This document shows positions 33,575-52,681 of a stretch of 64,000 nt of DNA, in pieces. The notes beneath the pieces are model-generated. The model saw only the letters and a list, made by a program, of their open reading frames with translations. It was not told the origin of the DNA and ran no database searches. Every line of letters starts with the position of its first letter. Positions within the stretch are counted from its first letter, which is position 1. The stretch lies in assembly GCF_964204865.1 (NCBI RefSeq), contig NC_135256.1, positions 20,922,703 to 20,986,702 of the forward strand, written 5' to 3'. Source of the DNA: Styela clava (lineage: Eukaryota; Chordata; Ascidiacea; Stolidobranchia; Styelidae). A program made the translations under genes and the position numbers.

Positions 33575-34620
33575 ACCATGCTCAAATATGTGGGAACGAA
33601 AGCCAAAATGAAGTAGCCTAGTACGGGTGCCGGTATGCAACCTTTCATAGTACTACCGACACCGCAGTCTTCACAACTTGGCCTGGCCACCAGGAAGGAT
33701 TTGCAAAATCAAAACGGAAGACAGCTGTCACGATGTCATATAAATGAAAGTATGCCACACGGAATGTTCACACACGGTACTCACACAGAATGTTATGTCA
33801 GTAGCCTATAAACAAGTGAGCAATGCTCAATTATTTAGACACGAAAGCCAAAACGAAGTGGTACGGGTTTTAAATCTTTTGCAGTACCGGTACCGTAGTC
33901 TTCTCGACTTCGACTTACCACAAAAACGCAATAATCGCGAACGCCACAAAGTGCGTAGTTTTTAATTTCGACGACCTTATCACACAAAAATTCATAGATA
34001 AAACGAAACCCATTGAGGTCACAAAAATGTTTGAAATAAGTAAAAGTAACAGCCCTTTAGCGACAAATACAGTCTTTGACCACTGTGCAAAGCAGTAGGT
34101 AAAGAGAAACGCAAGTTCTTCACAACAACAATAACAACGTGATAAAGAAAAGAAGAATACCATCACCATCACCAACAAAAAAATACAAAATGACGAACGA
34201 TCACCATAGGTTCATTTCGAGGTTGATGGAAAACTTTAGAATTTGCTTACAGCAATGTATTGCAACTTGATCACTGAACCAATTGCTTTGACATGTTAAA
34301 TGGTAGATTGTATTTTTCGCTAGAAGGCCATTACTGTTAGTTATTTCAAAAATTTATGTGGGCTCTATGGGATTCGTTTTTTGTGTGGAATGACGTCATC
34401 AAAATTGAAAATCGAGCACCTTGTGGGGGTTGCGCGTTTGCGTTCGTTGCTATTTGATGGTCAGGCAAAGTCGTGTCGACTCCGGTAACGATAGTCTACT
34501 GTGACAGATTTCATACCCGTACTTCTACGTTTTGGCTTTCGTGTCCATATATTTGAGAATTGCTCTCTTGTTTATGTACCATGCTATTACACAGAACCTC
34601 GTCACACAAAAGTTCTGTAA
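33575..34620. repeat. Inverted copies of a dispersed roughly 350-bp repeat
   Basis: The right copy (about 34250-34600, plus orientation) has the landmarks actgaaccaattgctttg, gtgggctctatgggattcg, tactgtgacagatt and ttggctttcgtgtccatata. The left copy (about 33810-34110) carries the same landmarks in reverse. A shorter reverse piece lies at about 33575-33650. The copies are therefore head to head. The same unit occurs as a tandem array at 50690-51660. It has no reading frame. Copies are moderately diverged, so limits are approximate. Confidence 0.75.
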
Positions 34621-37600
34621 AATCGAACACTTTTATGTAATATCTCTCCCGCCCACGTGCACATAAATTCTTTTCAAGTCGGATTTACCGATTATAAATA
34701 TTACTAGTAGCGTAGCAATTTGTGGCATCTTGCTTGTGGATGTGTAAGTAACACAACGCAGTGTGGCGTCATTCGAAATTTTTAACGGGGCGTTAAATAT
34801 AGAACGTTCCAAACTGCACCATTGAGAATTTTCAATTCTGAATGAATAATTCAAATTTCTGTCAATTCTTTGACATGAGTTCCTGTCAATACTTGTTGTG
34901 CTTTAGTTTTATGCACTTCGGGGCATAAAACGCAAGAGTTGAAACAAGCCCAAACAACGTTTTCTTCTATCAACTCAGCTCTCCAAAACCGAATTTAGTT
35001 TGTGTGGTTTCCGCGGCAATACTGAAACTTCCGTAGTATTTTATCGCGAACACAAGCTTGTGACTAAGATCTTGATTAATGATTAAACTTGAATGAAGCA
35101 TAGGAGCTCGCCAATGCAACGTGCATACAAAAAAAACTCTTGATTGTTTATTTAATCTCAAAATAAAAGTTCAGAAGAATAAATTATATCGGAGATGAGA
35201 CTATGATATATCTTTAGTATTAGAGCAGTAGAAATATGCATGTAGATCTTACACACAGGCCACTAAATAAGAAGAGCGCGTTGTTTAGTGAGACCTGGTA
35301 ACCCGGCAGTTGGCACTCTAGTGTCGTATGAAACACTATCCGCTAATTTGTATTCTTGACCCACACTTAGTCGTTACCGCAGTTAAAAAATAGGCGATAT
35401 GGCGTTGTCATAGAAATATCAATAAAACACGGTTGGAACAATCAGAGTAACATCATCAGCATGTTAAAAAATTTGGGTTTATTTACCCACTATAATTTAT
35501 TGATTGTTTTTTATTTATATATGTATTGTGGAAAGGCTATCCAAGAGAGAGAAAGAGTTAATATTTATGGTTACCCAACTTGTGCTTTTCCCACACATCA
35601 CATCGCAGTTCAAACACTTACTTATATTCCTTTCATTTTGCGGTGGTTAATCCGATAATGATTACGTTAATTAAACAGGGTCATTACAATCGGAAAGAAT
35701 TCTTGTAATATATTACAATGCGGAAGTCACCGAGTTCATATTGCAGTTGTTAAATATCACATCAAACGCAATTGTGCGATAATTGTTTAACAGATAGATT
35801 GACCTCACACTTCGCTGCTGCATACTGCTGCGATATTACGCGAAAGGAAAACTTGAACAGCCATAAATCAATATATAAAGGTTACGGTGCATCAGTGACG
35901 AGTAATTCCAAGCCGCAAGGGATCAGAGAACACGATTAGAACTTAGCACCATAAGTATAGATAACTGTAGCTGAGCTAGCCAATAAGTGTACTTAACCCA
36001 GAAATTTGAAAAAATACAGAAATGCATAAAGTGTTATTAGAGGTAAACTTAGCATATTGAAGGCCAGGTTTTCACCAAATATCTGTAGTAAGACATGATA
36101 GAATAGAATGCTTTACAACAACCTTGTTTGTGTTACATTATACGGAGCAATGTTGCTTTGTCATTCCTTCTGTTTCAACACCTGAAGGGCGAGGGTAGAG
36201 ACCTAACTTTATTCAATCCCAGCCTACTTTCATTGCAATAAACATCGATATTATCAAATACAGGTTAAGGAAATTGGTACTTTCAGTAAATCTTATTCAA
36301 GTACACACAGAAGTACATATACAAGTACATACATGCAGGATTAGACATAGTATATTTATTTATAACACTTTATAGCATTTGCTCTTATTGGTAGCTTTAC
36401 AGTCTATATCTTTGGATTTTTATCCAAAGTCGTTTATCAAGACAAGATAACGATATAGAAACACAGCAGTTTGAAGGTTTTCAATCGCCCTAACATCGAC
36501 CCGTAAAATGCAACTGGTACATCAGTAAAATGCACACATTGGCGAGAATACGTTCAATCAGTAATTCAACCCTATACAACCTATTTATTTCCGCGTTTAG
36601 AAAACCAATCGTGTCGCCAAATTTTGGGACAATGTAACCGTGACCGGTGGTATACAAAACATTAGACATTGTTCTTTAAAGATCAATTGCGGCCAATGCT
36701 TCTAGTAAAGTATCGTAATTTGTGTACCTTATTCGGTCAATGATAAGCAGTGAAAAGGATAAAAGGAAAATGGAATTACAAATAGGACATATTTTGTCAT
36801 GCTCTATCTGGGTGTTTATTAGAAAATATAAGACTTAATGCGACCAAATAAGTACCTAGAACTCGAGAAGCAGATCTTATTACCACTGTGAGTAATATAA
36901 ACTTGATTTTGCGCGACTCCAGTCAGCATTCCAGCCTAAATAATCCCATCTGGATAAAAACGAAAAGAGCAAGGCATGATACTGATAATTTTTGTTAGTT
37001 TTTTTTCGCCACAGTAACAGCGGTTTATTTTTCTTGCGCTGATGGTACATTTCAGCATATACGTATCGTAACGCGTGGCTGAAATAAACATGATCCAGGT
37101 AAATTGGAACATATTTTAGAGTAAACATAACTTTGAAACGTGTCCCAAATTACTAAGTCTTTTGGAAACAATCATACACAAATATAAATTCATTCGTAAA
37201 ATAAATTGTCTTCATTTTCGGATAAGTAATTGAGAAATTTATGGGTTCTGTTTTTTTGGTCACCCTGTATAATATCGAATCAGCGCACGTTAACTCTTTT
37301 CGCCCGTACCAGGCATATTTTTTTCATTCCTGTAATTACTATCGACCCCATCAATAGCGTATACATAACGTTTCTATGTATGCAATAGCCGTTGAAGAGT
37401 GAAATGAATATTGTGATATTTATTTCACATTCGATTTAATAGTAAGTCAGAATGAATTTATTGTTTGAAGTAAGCATTAGCGCAAGTCTAGGAATTTTGA
37501 AACTACTCTACAACGGTAAAAGGCATCCTATTTTGCGAGTGTCAATCTTATTTCGGCACGGTTTCTCTATTTTAATTTGATCTGTTACGGTCGGTATACA

Positions 37601-38907
37601 TATCGGTCACGGTCTTCCAAGCACACCTGTTCGATATTAACTTGCTGAAACCCATGTTATATTGTTATTGTTACATATGATAAATCACCCACCGTATATT
37701 CAGACAGCATTGGTTCTTTATTAAAATGACTTCAATTCGATAGTAATTGTACCAAATGTTTTTAGTATGAAAGATTTGATATCCACGCTGTGCAAAATAC
37801 AAGCTAAAATTATACCTATAAATCAACTAGGTGGTATAAATTATAATCCTATTATTATATATCATACCGCGAGTTTGTTTTTTATGAAATTGCAATCAAT
37901 ACCTGACAAGATAAAGCAATATGTTTGTAATAAAATATAGTTCCGAACTTGGCTGAATTGAGGCCAAATTCATGACTCGTCGTTTATGCTTTTTATTTCC
38001 GGTTTGAATATTCGTGCAACAGATTCACCTGCGAATTGCCTCAAGTTAGTGAATAGCCTACGAAACTAAATCTGCAATGTGAATGCGCCTTCGCGATTAC
38101 AGATGTGTTAAATTTATCAGGAATTATAGCGGTCTAACGAACCAACAACAACGACAAATTCTTCAGCATTTGTTTGTACCATTGTTTTCTTCTACGCCAG
38201 GTGATACTATGCCTACGGTTGTATTTAGCGTCCACGTAAAGATTCCCAACTCAGCATTTTGCATGCATCGGCAGTCAGTAGTGTTCGTTCAGTTCGTGCT
38301 TGCCGTTTTCAAATGTACTATTTGCGTCATTGTGTGACTGAGTACCGTAAGATTGTCAGTCGCTTCACTTAACTTTATGAGGTTAATTGAAAAGTGGTAA
38401 AGTGGTCGATAAATATCAATAACTCAACTTAACTTCAAATAGATTTTGCTTATTTATAGGCCTGTTGCAATGGTCCAATTTGCAATCGTTCGAGAACATT
38501 AAAAATTGTTAATGTGTCACACCCGAAAGCGTAAATGAACCATTGGTCGCAAATTGGATAAACAAAAATCAACAACATTACCCTACTTGTAACTAAAATT
38601 AATGCAAAAAAATCTTCGTTCAGGATCAAAAATCTTCATAGAAGACTGTACCATTTTACCACTATTGTCTGCAAGATTTCATCGTATCGATTTGTCAGTG
38701 AAAAGAAGTGCATTTGACTGATTAGAATTGATTTTGGGGATGTGAAACAAAAAGTCTGGGCTACCTTATGTATCGTGGGCTTTTAAGTGGATAACATTGA
38801 ATCGATGAGACGGCATTTAATTTTATTATGTTTTTATTCATAGTGATATATATGATAGCATTCCAAAAACTTGATAAAACTGCTGCAGTCCAGATCAAAC
38901 TCAACAA
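34621..38907. other. 4.3 kb without a supported gene
   Basis: AT-rich DNA upstream of the esterase gene. Only short frames without domain or splice support are present. It should include the esterase promoter, which I cannot locate. Confidence 0.6.
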
Positions 38908-45062
<6,155 letters not shown>

Positions 45063-45069
45063 CATTTTC

Positions 45070-45075
45070 AATAAA
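45070..45075 (+). terminator. Polyadenylation signal AATAAA of the esterase gene
   Basis: AATAAA begins 8 nt after the stop codon of the last exon. It supports use of that exon as a real transcript end. Confidence 0.55.
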
Positions 45076-48000
45076 ATACAGTTCCGTCATTCAAAGGACG
45101 TGAACTTTTACCTTTTTTCTTCAAAATCCTATCTACAGTTGAGATTGAGTGTTTGCCACTTTATATACAAATTTTAGCGCGATCCATGCTGGTGATTGGG
45201 ATCATGTCAGCTTCACGGAGTTAACTTTTAACCAAATTGCTATTAAAAGCAAAGCAGTTAATTAAGCAATTATCGAGCAATTGGTTGTGCGTTTTCTCTT
45301 ATCTGTTGTTAGCGCCCTAATTTTCTCGTGTTCGTTGAAATCCAATTGTCACTATAGGTAAATGTAGTTAAACTCGTTTGTACCCAACTTTTCTAAAACT
45401 CAGTAAGTAGCAATTGCGTGATATCTTGATGAACGTATTTTCCTAGCAACCAATAATATGGCACAATTCCCAACAAGGGAAAGTTAGTAAACTTATACCA
45501 AGGCAATAAAACCAGTGAACTATAAAAACAACTGGCACAAAGATTTTCTCCTATTACAAATAATAATGCATGGTTATTTTGAGGGTGCGTGATCTAATGA
45601 GAATTTCCCTATTATTTGGTCTTATATTTCAACGATAGTCTAAAATATTGAACTAAAGGAAGCTTGAATGAGCTCAACCATCTTAATATTCATGACATAA
45701 GTAAATCGAAAGCACTTTAAAGCGACATGATTTCGAAGTCAACAATTAAAAATTTCAAGCCCTCAATTAATTTTGGTGTCATGGCCAGGGGAATCGCGAT
45801 AGTTTGTTTTATCTAGGTTCCATAAACTAGCCATCATCAAGTGTCATCCGATAAATAATGAATGTAATGAAATCATTCAAAACGAATTCAGAATCGTTTC
45901 AATAAGAAAATGAATAAATTGCTGTTTTTATTTTGAATCCAATATTACTACCAAAAACTGACTTGGTATCTTTGCTCAAAATTAGTCAAGTGAATACTTT
46001 TCGCTGACTGTAGTTTGAATGAACTACGAAATTTCATACAATGCATTCTTATGCGTAAAAAATCGGCAACTCCTGTTGCCTGTCTCTTGTTATCAAGTTC
46101 CGATTACAGGTGGTCGACTTTGGTTGGCTGGTAGCAAATTACCAGGATAACACCTTATATAACATGCTATGTGTTTTTGACTCTTTTATTGCTTTTTTGC
46201 TAAAATAGTATTTATAAGTTTTACTTAAGATATGAATATTTTATTATTTAAGCAAGTTTCTTTTTATCATTACATTTTCAACTTTTATATTATTGCTGTT
46301 CTGTTGTAACAGTTTTCACGCTATAGAAAAACCGTGAATATTCTGTCAAAAACGTAAACAATCTGCGCCCACTTGCTAATTGTGTTGCTCACGTCTCAAT
46401 GTCGTTAGTCTAACGTATTTTACTATTATTCTAGTAATGTGATCAGCCTGTAATTTCATTTAGGCGGTATAAATATGTGCTATCACGTCTTTGATCATAT
46501 ATATATATAACTTAGTTATTGATTTATACTCAATACTATATATACAACCTACTATATTTTAGGTTCATCAAAGTGCACACAAGCATCTGAAGTAAGCTCT
46601 GGAGGAAATTTTGCCAGCAGGCCATCGACTGCAACAACTTCGATTAGTTTGTGTATCTTGGTAACACTCGGACTTCTATCATATACTTTGTAATTACACT
46701 CGAAAAACGTAACAAAAGTTCTAAATTCCATTGTGAAAATATTATTTAGTAAATTTCTTTTTTTTGCTTGCCCAAAGAACTTAACATCCAATCACAAGTT
46801 CCATTGTGCGTGGGTTGGACTAATTTTACGCAAAGTGTACGTTGCAAATCAGACATGCCATGAGTACGGGCTAATAATGGATTTGTCCTATAGGACATAA
46901 ATGAATGTGCCCAAAATCAGGTGCCGAATAAATTGGTATCAATTAGGTTTTGTCAATCAGGAAAAGCAGTGTCTCATTTAATATTTTACATAAGTTTTTG
47001 TTGTAACAAAATATACTTATAAGATTTATTTGTAAAAATATTAACCTTGGCTTTGTTGCCGCGTCAGATTTCTGACAACATTGAATTTTCTCGTTTCCCA
47101 CGAAAAAATTTAAAGAAAGTGTTAATGATAAGACCACTAATTTCCCCCGTAAAACTATTTTTATGGATTTCTATAATGGTCAAAGATTTGTTTTGGAAGG
47201 AACTGAGAAAGAGTATAAGAATTGAACGAAAATATTCTGTTACGTATTATTCAAGTATTAAATTATCCAATATGATATTTTTTATTCAAGACAGAACTAG
47301 TAGGATTAAAATAAAATGTATTTTCCAGTTATTAAATTTTACAAGATTGAAAATACTCATTTATACTGATTCGATTTTTCCCGACAAAATCAATGCAAAT
47401 GAGGTAATGAATCACTAACCTCGAAGTCATGCCGCAATTGCCTCAATTCAGCTTCTAATGTTACCAATGTTTTAAAAAAATCCACAACATTTACTTTTTT
47501 TCTGTGAAATTTAAATTTATTGTACGATATCGCCACCATATCACCTACTCCTCACCATCAAATAATGAATATCCCAATCAAACTGCAATCTAATCATGGT
47601 CAGACAAGCGAAATGTCGCTAAGTCGCAATTAAGGCTGTGGCGGCAGAAATTGAAAAACTGAGTTTTTAAAGCTTAAAACTCAAAGCATACTATGAGACG
47701 ATGGGTTTTCCTTATTTTTTTTATTCAAAGAAAGATCGATTCAGGCCAAACAATGTTCATTTGTCAAATCCGTTCTGTCGGCGTTTCTTACCCGATTAGT
47801 AATGATTAATAGATCGAAGATTACCAACCAATGCAGAAGAAGCAAACCAATGCTGAAAAGTAGTTTGCTCGCCAATGAAACACGGGTTCTGTTGCACCTA
47901 TATATCATATATACCAAATATTTTTTGTAAAGTTAGATTAGGTTGGCCAGTTGATCTGTAAATAACTTTACTTCTAAAAATGTACACAAGCGATATAGAA

Positions 48001-50689
48001 TGATATCTCACGATGTTTATCCGTCGACTGTGTAACATGCTATCTATCCGTTTCAAAATTATATTTAATATTGTTAAACATGTAACCTCATCTTATATAC
48101 TAAATAGGCAATCTCGTCCAGGATAGTCCCAGGTGTTAAGAGACTTGATTTATATTCATTTACAATTTTTGAGCGATATTTTTTGTTTTGTATTCATTTT
48201 TGCATGATCTATTAGTTTGATCATATTTTACTATCTTAAATCTTATGTCAATAATCAGAAGACGACTTTATTTCTTCGCCTACCATTGTTATTTTTGTTT
48301 GTTATTATTTTAGTAAATTGTTGATATTATGATACACGTATACCTTATAATTTTACTCATATTTTATTATAAATCATCAATACACAAATCTTCTGTATAT
48401 TTTTCGGTGTTCTGTTACTTGTTATTAGGAATGAAAAGTATTTAGTACCAGGACCGGCAGTTTCATCTGCGAGCTCCATCTTCAGTAATTGTATTCTAAC
48501 AAAGCAGAATTTTCGCAGGTGTAATGGCCATAGATAATCTCAGCAAAAATGTTCAGCAATAAATTAATAAACGCTAATAATTTTTTGTCACTGTTAAATG
48601 TTTTCAGATCGAATATCGCTACTGTAATATGTTACCTGGTTGTTGATAACTGCATGCAATCAGATGCGAGCATATTTTTGGATTTAGCCTTTCAACAGAA
48701 CGTCGCTCTAGAGACTGCACTGACCAAGTTTAGATCATTCATTACCTCATGCAACCGTATCCCTGTGTTGCGGCAAACATTGCTAACCACAACCCGATAT
48801 CGTAGCACGCATGCTGTTGAGTGATGTAGATTGATCATGCTGTAGAATAACTTTTGCTGTTAAGCTCTCCATTTACGCGGAACGATTCCCTTGACGATAC
48901 TGAGACCACATACCCTCAAATAGAAATTGATCACCCAATCTAATTACAAGCTTGAGATGAATATAAGTCAGGCACGTATAGTTCAGTTCATTGCAACTCG
49001 CCCATTCACCAGCTGATGAAAATGAATGGGCCATGGAACTATGTAATGAATTTAAATCAAGCAAGATACGTATTATACGTGTTGATAATCGATATTTCTA
49101 CAAGTAATGTCAAATTAGTTTTTCATTTGCTTGTCCATTAAGTGAAGTCCAGCCAACTCGATAGTTTGAATTTAACAATGGTTCGAATATTTCGTACATC
49201 ACCTAGCGGCTTGTTTTATATATAATTTGACTCCGGCAAAGTCGAACGAACCCACCAATTTTGTAGTATTTTCAATGACTCATAATGGATCATTTCAAAT
49301 TAAAATAATTTATTACACTGCAACGATGTGGATAAATGATTTTCGTCCTTGCCAACTTCCAGAGTAAACAGACTGAAAAGAACTTCTGTCATCTTATTCA
49401 TGTATTTAGGTACGAGACATATAATTAACGCAAATCGGAAAAGTCTAGTTTTCTGCCGTCATGTTGAATCTTCTTACCAAATATATACCAATATTTCTCC
49501 TTAGTAGTTTGGAACAAACATTCATCGCAGATCCGGCATGCTTTTTTGTGATGTAGTCCTCCTATGATAGAATGGGATGCTCACACTTTTCAAAGCCAGA
49601 CTTCTTTGGGGGCAGTAGTTTCCACTCAATAAAAAATAATTTTTTTTTACCTATAAACATTTTATTTGGAATACCCCTGACCCTGGGATTGCATTTCACT
49701 ATATTTTGGTTTAGGCTACATGAGCAATCGCCAGCCGCCCACTGACTCCTTCATAGGTCACATAAGCACACAGACACAATGATGTGTTACCACTGCATCA
49801 GGCTCGTCGCTTATAAATCACCATTAAAGAAACAATCCCGAATAACATAGTTTCATTGTATTCAACATACTAACGAGAATATCGGTCACAGACCGAAGAC
49901 TTATCGATCGAAAGTTAGGGTAACCCCCAAAACAGCGCTCTTACTCCATAGTGACACCTTGTGTCCCATCACTAATTAATTAATAACTCGCTAATTATAC
50001 GACATAATTCATCCAAAATCAATAGGCTTCTGGTACGACATATGATGAATGTACATGCAAAATCTGGAGCAGATTCAATCTCGCTTTCGTGAGATATCGC
50101 GTGCATCTAACAGACAAACAAACAGACAGACAAATACCTATCAACATACTTACTGATTAAAATCGATAAGTAATAACACAAAAGGATTGAATAGAATTAA
50201 AATTCATAGTAACCATTGCACATTCGCTACGCTTGTAATTATTATATTTCCGTAAGGATTCCAAATTTTAACATAAACTTTATGAAAACCAACGAAGATC
50301 TTCCTAAAGCGGCAAAGCACAATAAAAATACAAATTGAAATACCAGAATGATTGAATTCTTGCGTTTTTTGTTGAATAATTAAATCTACTTAGCACAAAT
50401 TGTACATGTCCCTCGTTTACGTTTTTTTTTGCATTTATGCGTAAAGAGTCAACATTTCACGAGTTTCTTTGATTATGATAAAATTATTTACAGTTTGTGA
50501 AAATAACGCTGCACGACGCGAAGCGCGCACTGTTGTTTTTGACGTGTTTCGTGTTTCACAAGCTTTTGTTGCATCAATTTTCAAATTCTAGACATTGAGG
50601 TGTCCCGGAATGATTTAACACAAAGTTGGCAACCCTATCCAATTGCCCGACGCTAAGCGAAACTTTGTGTCCAAATATATATTTGAGCA
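45076..50689. other. 5.6 kb without a supported gene
   Basis: AT-rich DNA. A short ACAGACAAACA-type run with upstream gagatatcgcgtgcatctaa (about 50085-50145) looks like the tail of a decayed retroelement. Small frames at 46552-46791 (-), 47047-47418 (+) and 48549-48824 (+) have no recognisable domain or splice support. I see no coding gene. Confidence 0.55.
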
Positions 50690-51660
50690 TAGATTTTTTA
50701 TGTTATTATGTTGTTTTTGTAGGTATTTTTCTTTTCATTGTTCTCATTAACTACTGGACCAACTGCTTTGGAATTGTTGGTGGTTAAAGATTGTATTTTT
50801 GCTAGAAAGCTGTTACTTTTATTTATTTTTAAAATTACTGTGGGCTCTATGAAATTCGTCGTTTTTTTGACGTCGTCAAAAATTGCGCACTTTGTAGCGG
50901 TTCCACTTTGGCGTTAGTCGTGAAGATTGTCGTCAGGTTATTATACTGTGACAGATTGTATACCCGTACTATTTCGTTTTAACCATCTTGTCTATACATT
51001 TGAGCATCGCTCTCTTGTTACTAAACACAAAATGGATCGTTTTGTTATTATGCTGTTGTGCTTGTTGGTATTTTTCTTCTTGTTGTTACCGTATGAAAAA
51101 ATTCGCTTTGCTCAATAACTACTGGACCAATTGATTTGAAATTTTTAGTGGTTAAAGATTGTACTTTTTGCTTGAAGGCTATCAATTTCATTTATTTTGA
51201 AACTTCCTCTGAGCTCTATGTGATTCTTTTTCGCGAAATTTGGTGTGATGACCTCTTAAAAATTGATACAAATTATTTGTAGTGTTTCCTCGATCTCACT
51301 CGCTTTCAGAAGTTTTGTGAAGGTACTGGTACTGTAAAAGGTAAGATAGAATGCTGCTTCGCTTTGGTTTTCGTGTCCATATATTTGAGCATCACTCTTG
51401 TGTGTTCTTGTTCGTGTTGGCATATTTCTTATTGTTATTGCTTTTCTCATTACCTACGTGTCCAATTGATATGTACTTTTCTCTAGAAGGCTATTACGTT
51501 TATTTGCTTCAAATTTTTCTGTAGGCTCTATGGGATTCGTTTTTTGTGTGCGAGAAGCTCGACAAAAATTGCGCTCCTTGCGGCGCTTTCTTGTTTGTTT
51601 TCTCCGTGAATACTGCGGTAGTCTACTGCGACAGATTGGATATCGGTACTCCCGTAGTAT
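50690..51660 (+). repeat. Tandem array of about three roughly 350-bp units
   Basis: The landmark actggaccaa(c/t)tg recurs at about 50752 and 51121, and tgtccaattgat at about 51460. The spacing is about 369 and 335 bp. Each is followed by wgattgta(t)ttttt, a (g)gctctatg(g)attcg word and cgacagatt or tgtgacagatt. The units are diverged. The same family forms an inverted pair at 33575-34620. Confidence 0.7.
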
Positions 51661-51778
51661 GGGTACCAGATTGGGCCATAATTTGATTCCGATTTTCCTT
51701 ATTTTAGTTCTATTACGAGTTCGGGGACTGTTTGTGTTAGCCATGTGAATATGCCCATAGGCGTCCTTCCCTTTACGC
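51661..51778 (-). repeat. Fragment related to the loop of the 5455-5579 foldback repeat
   Basis: The minus strand of about 51672-51740 reads agtccccgaactcgtaatag and on to aaaattatggcc-like sequence, closely matching about 5503-5565 in receptor intron 7. The inverted arms are not complete here. Confidence 0.65.
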
Positions 51779-51940
51779 ATTTATGGCAAGACCATAACAA
51801 AAGTCATATTCAGGACCTGGTGAAGATAGGATAGTCCGGGTACTTGTACAGTAATTGTTATACTACTGTTCCAGCTCCAGCTTCCAATTTCAGCTTCGTT
51901 CAGATCCAGGATATGATTTTGTTATGGTCTTGCCATAAAT
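51779..51940. mobile_element. 162-bp foldback element
   Basis: 51779-51802 (starting ATTTATGGCAAGACCATAAC) is a perfect 24-bp reverse complement of 51917-51940. Partial pairing (tcatat, cctgg) continues inward. This is a small non-autonomous DNA element or hairpin. No convincing target duplication is visible. Confidence 0.75.
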
Positions 51941-52027
51941 TGCAAGTGGTTAAATTGCTTCAAACAAAATTATGTTTATGATCATGCAAACCGGTTTGTA
52001 AGCACTGATTCACGATAAACACTCAAA

Positions 52028-52314
52028 ATGAACTTCAAATATTTTGCAATGGTCAAGGCTCTGGAGACAAGCCTCGGAGAAATGTTCATTGTGAAATACT
52101 CAAATCCTGAATTGGGTCTTTTTTGTCCACTAAATTCAACTGTGTTAGTCCCAAAGAAACAAGGTAAACATATGAACAAGTTAGTATAAAAACAAATAAT
52201 TCCATTTTTTATTAAAATTTATCAACAGAAAAAGAACACAAGCAGACAAGCAGTCTCAACATTTGCTGCTTCTTTTTGAAAAATCTAACAAAAAACTTAC
52301 AAGAAACGCATTGA
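52028..52314 (+). CDS. Possible small two-exon gene, unrecognised
   Basis: The frame from ATG 52028 is open to 52163, where caag|gtaaac is a good donor. An acceptor ttatcaacag at 52228 continues it in phase (52229-52314) to a TGA, giving 73 residues. The first exon has protein-like composition (MVKALETSLGEMFIVKYSN). The second is Lys-rich and ends quickly, so the splice choice may be wrong or the gene may be decayed. I do not recognise the product. It lies 370 bp past the 3' end of CCNB1IP1 on the opposite strand. Confidence 0.25.
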
Positions 52315-52681
52315 CTGCGTATACATTATTTACACAAGTTTACTCGAAGCGATGTTTTAAGCATACCAATAAAAGTGAAAATCGATGTGGAAAGATTCGC
52401 AGGCGACCAGAAGCGCAAAAAAGCTATAAATACATTGCTGAAATAGAGAAGTAAATAGATACGGGTTGAAACAGAACTTCAAACGAATAACACTAATCTA
52501 AATTAAGTATGTTCAGAGCATTTAAACGGTGCGCTACATCTATGAAATTCTTGTGGCTGATGGACAAACTCATATTGATTAATATTTTCGCATTATTTGT
52601 CTTGTTTCCATCCAAATAGGCTCCGCTGAAAGCCAATGTTCTCTGAAAATAAAGAAATCACTTCACGTCTGGAACCTTTCA

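Noticed and set aside
46552..46791. Minus-strand frame of 79 codons (59 from the second Met) with protein-like composition
   Set aside because: No recognised motif, no convincing splice partners and no neighbouring exons in phase; kept only as a possibility.
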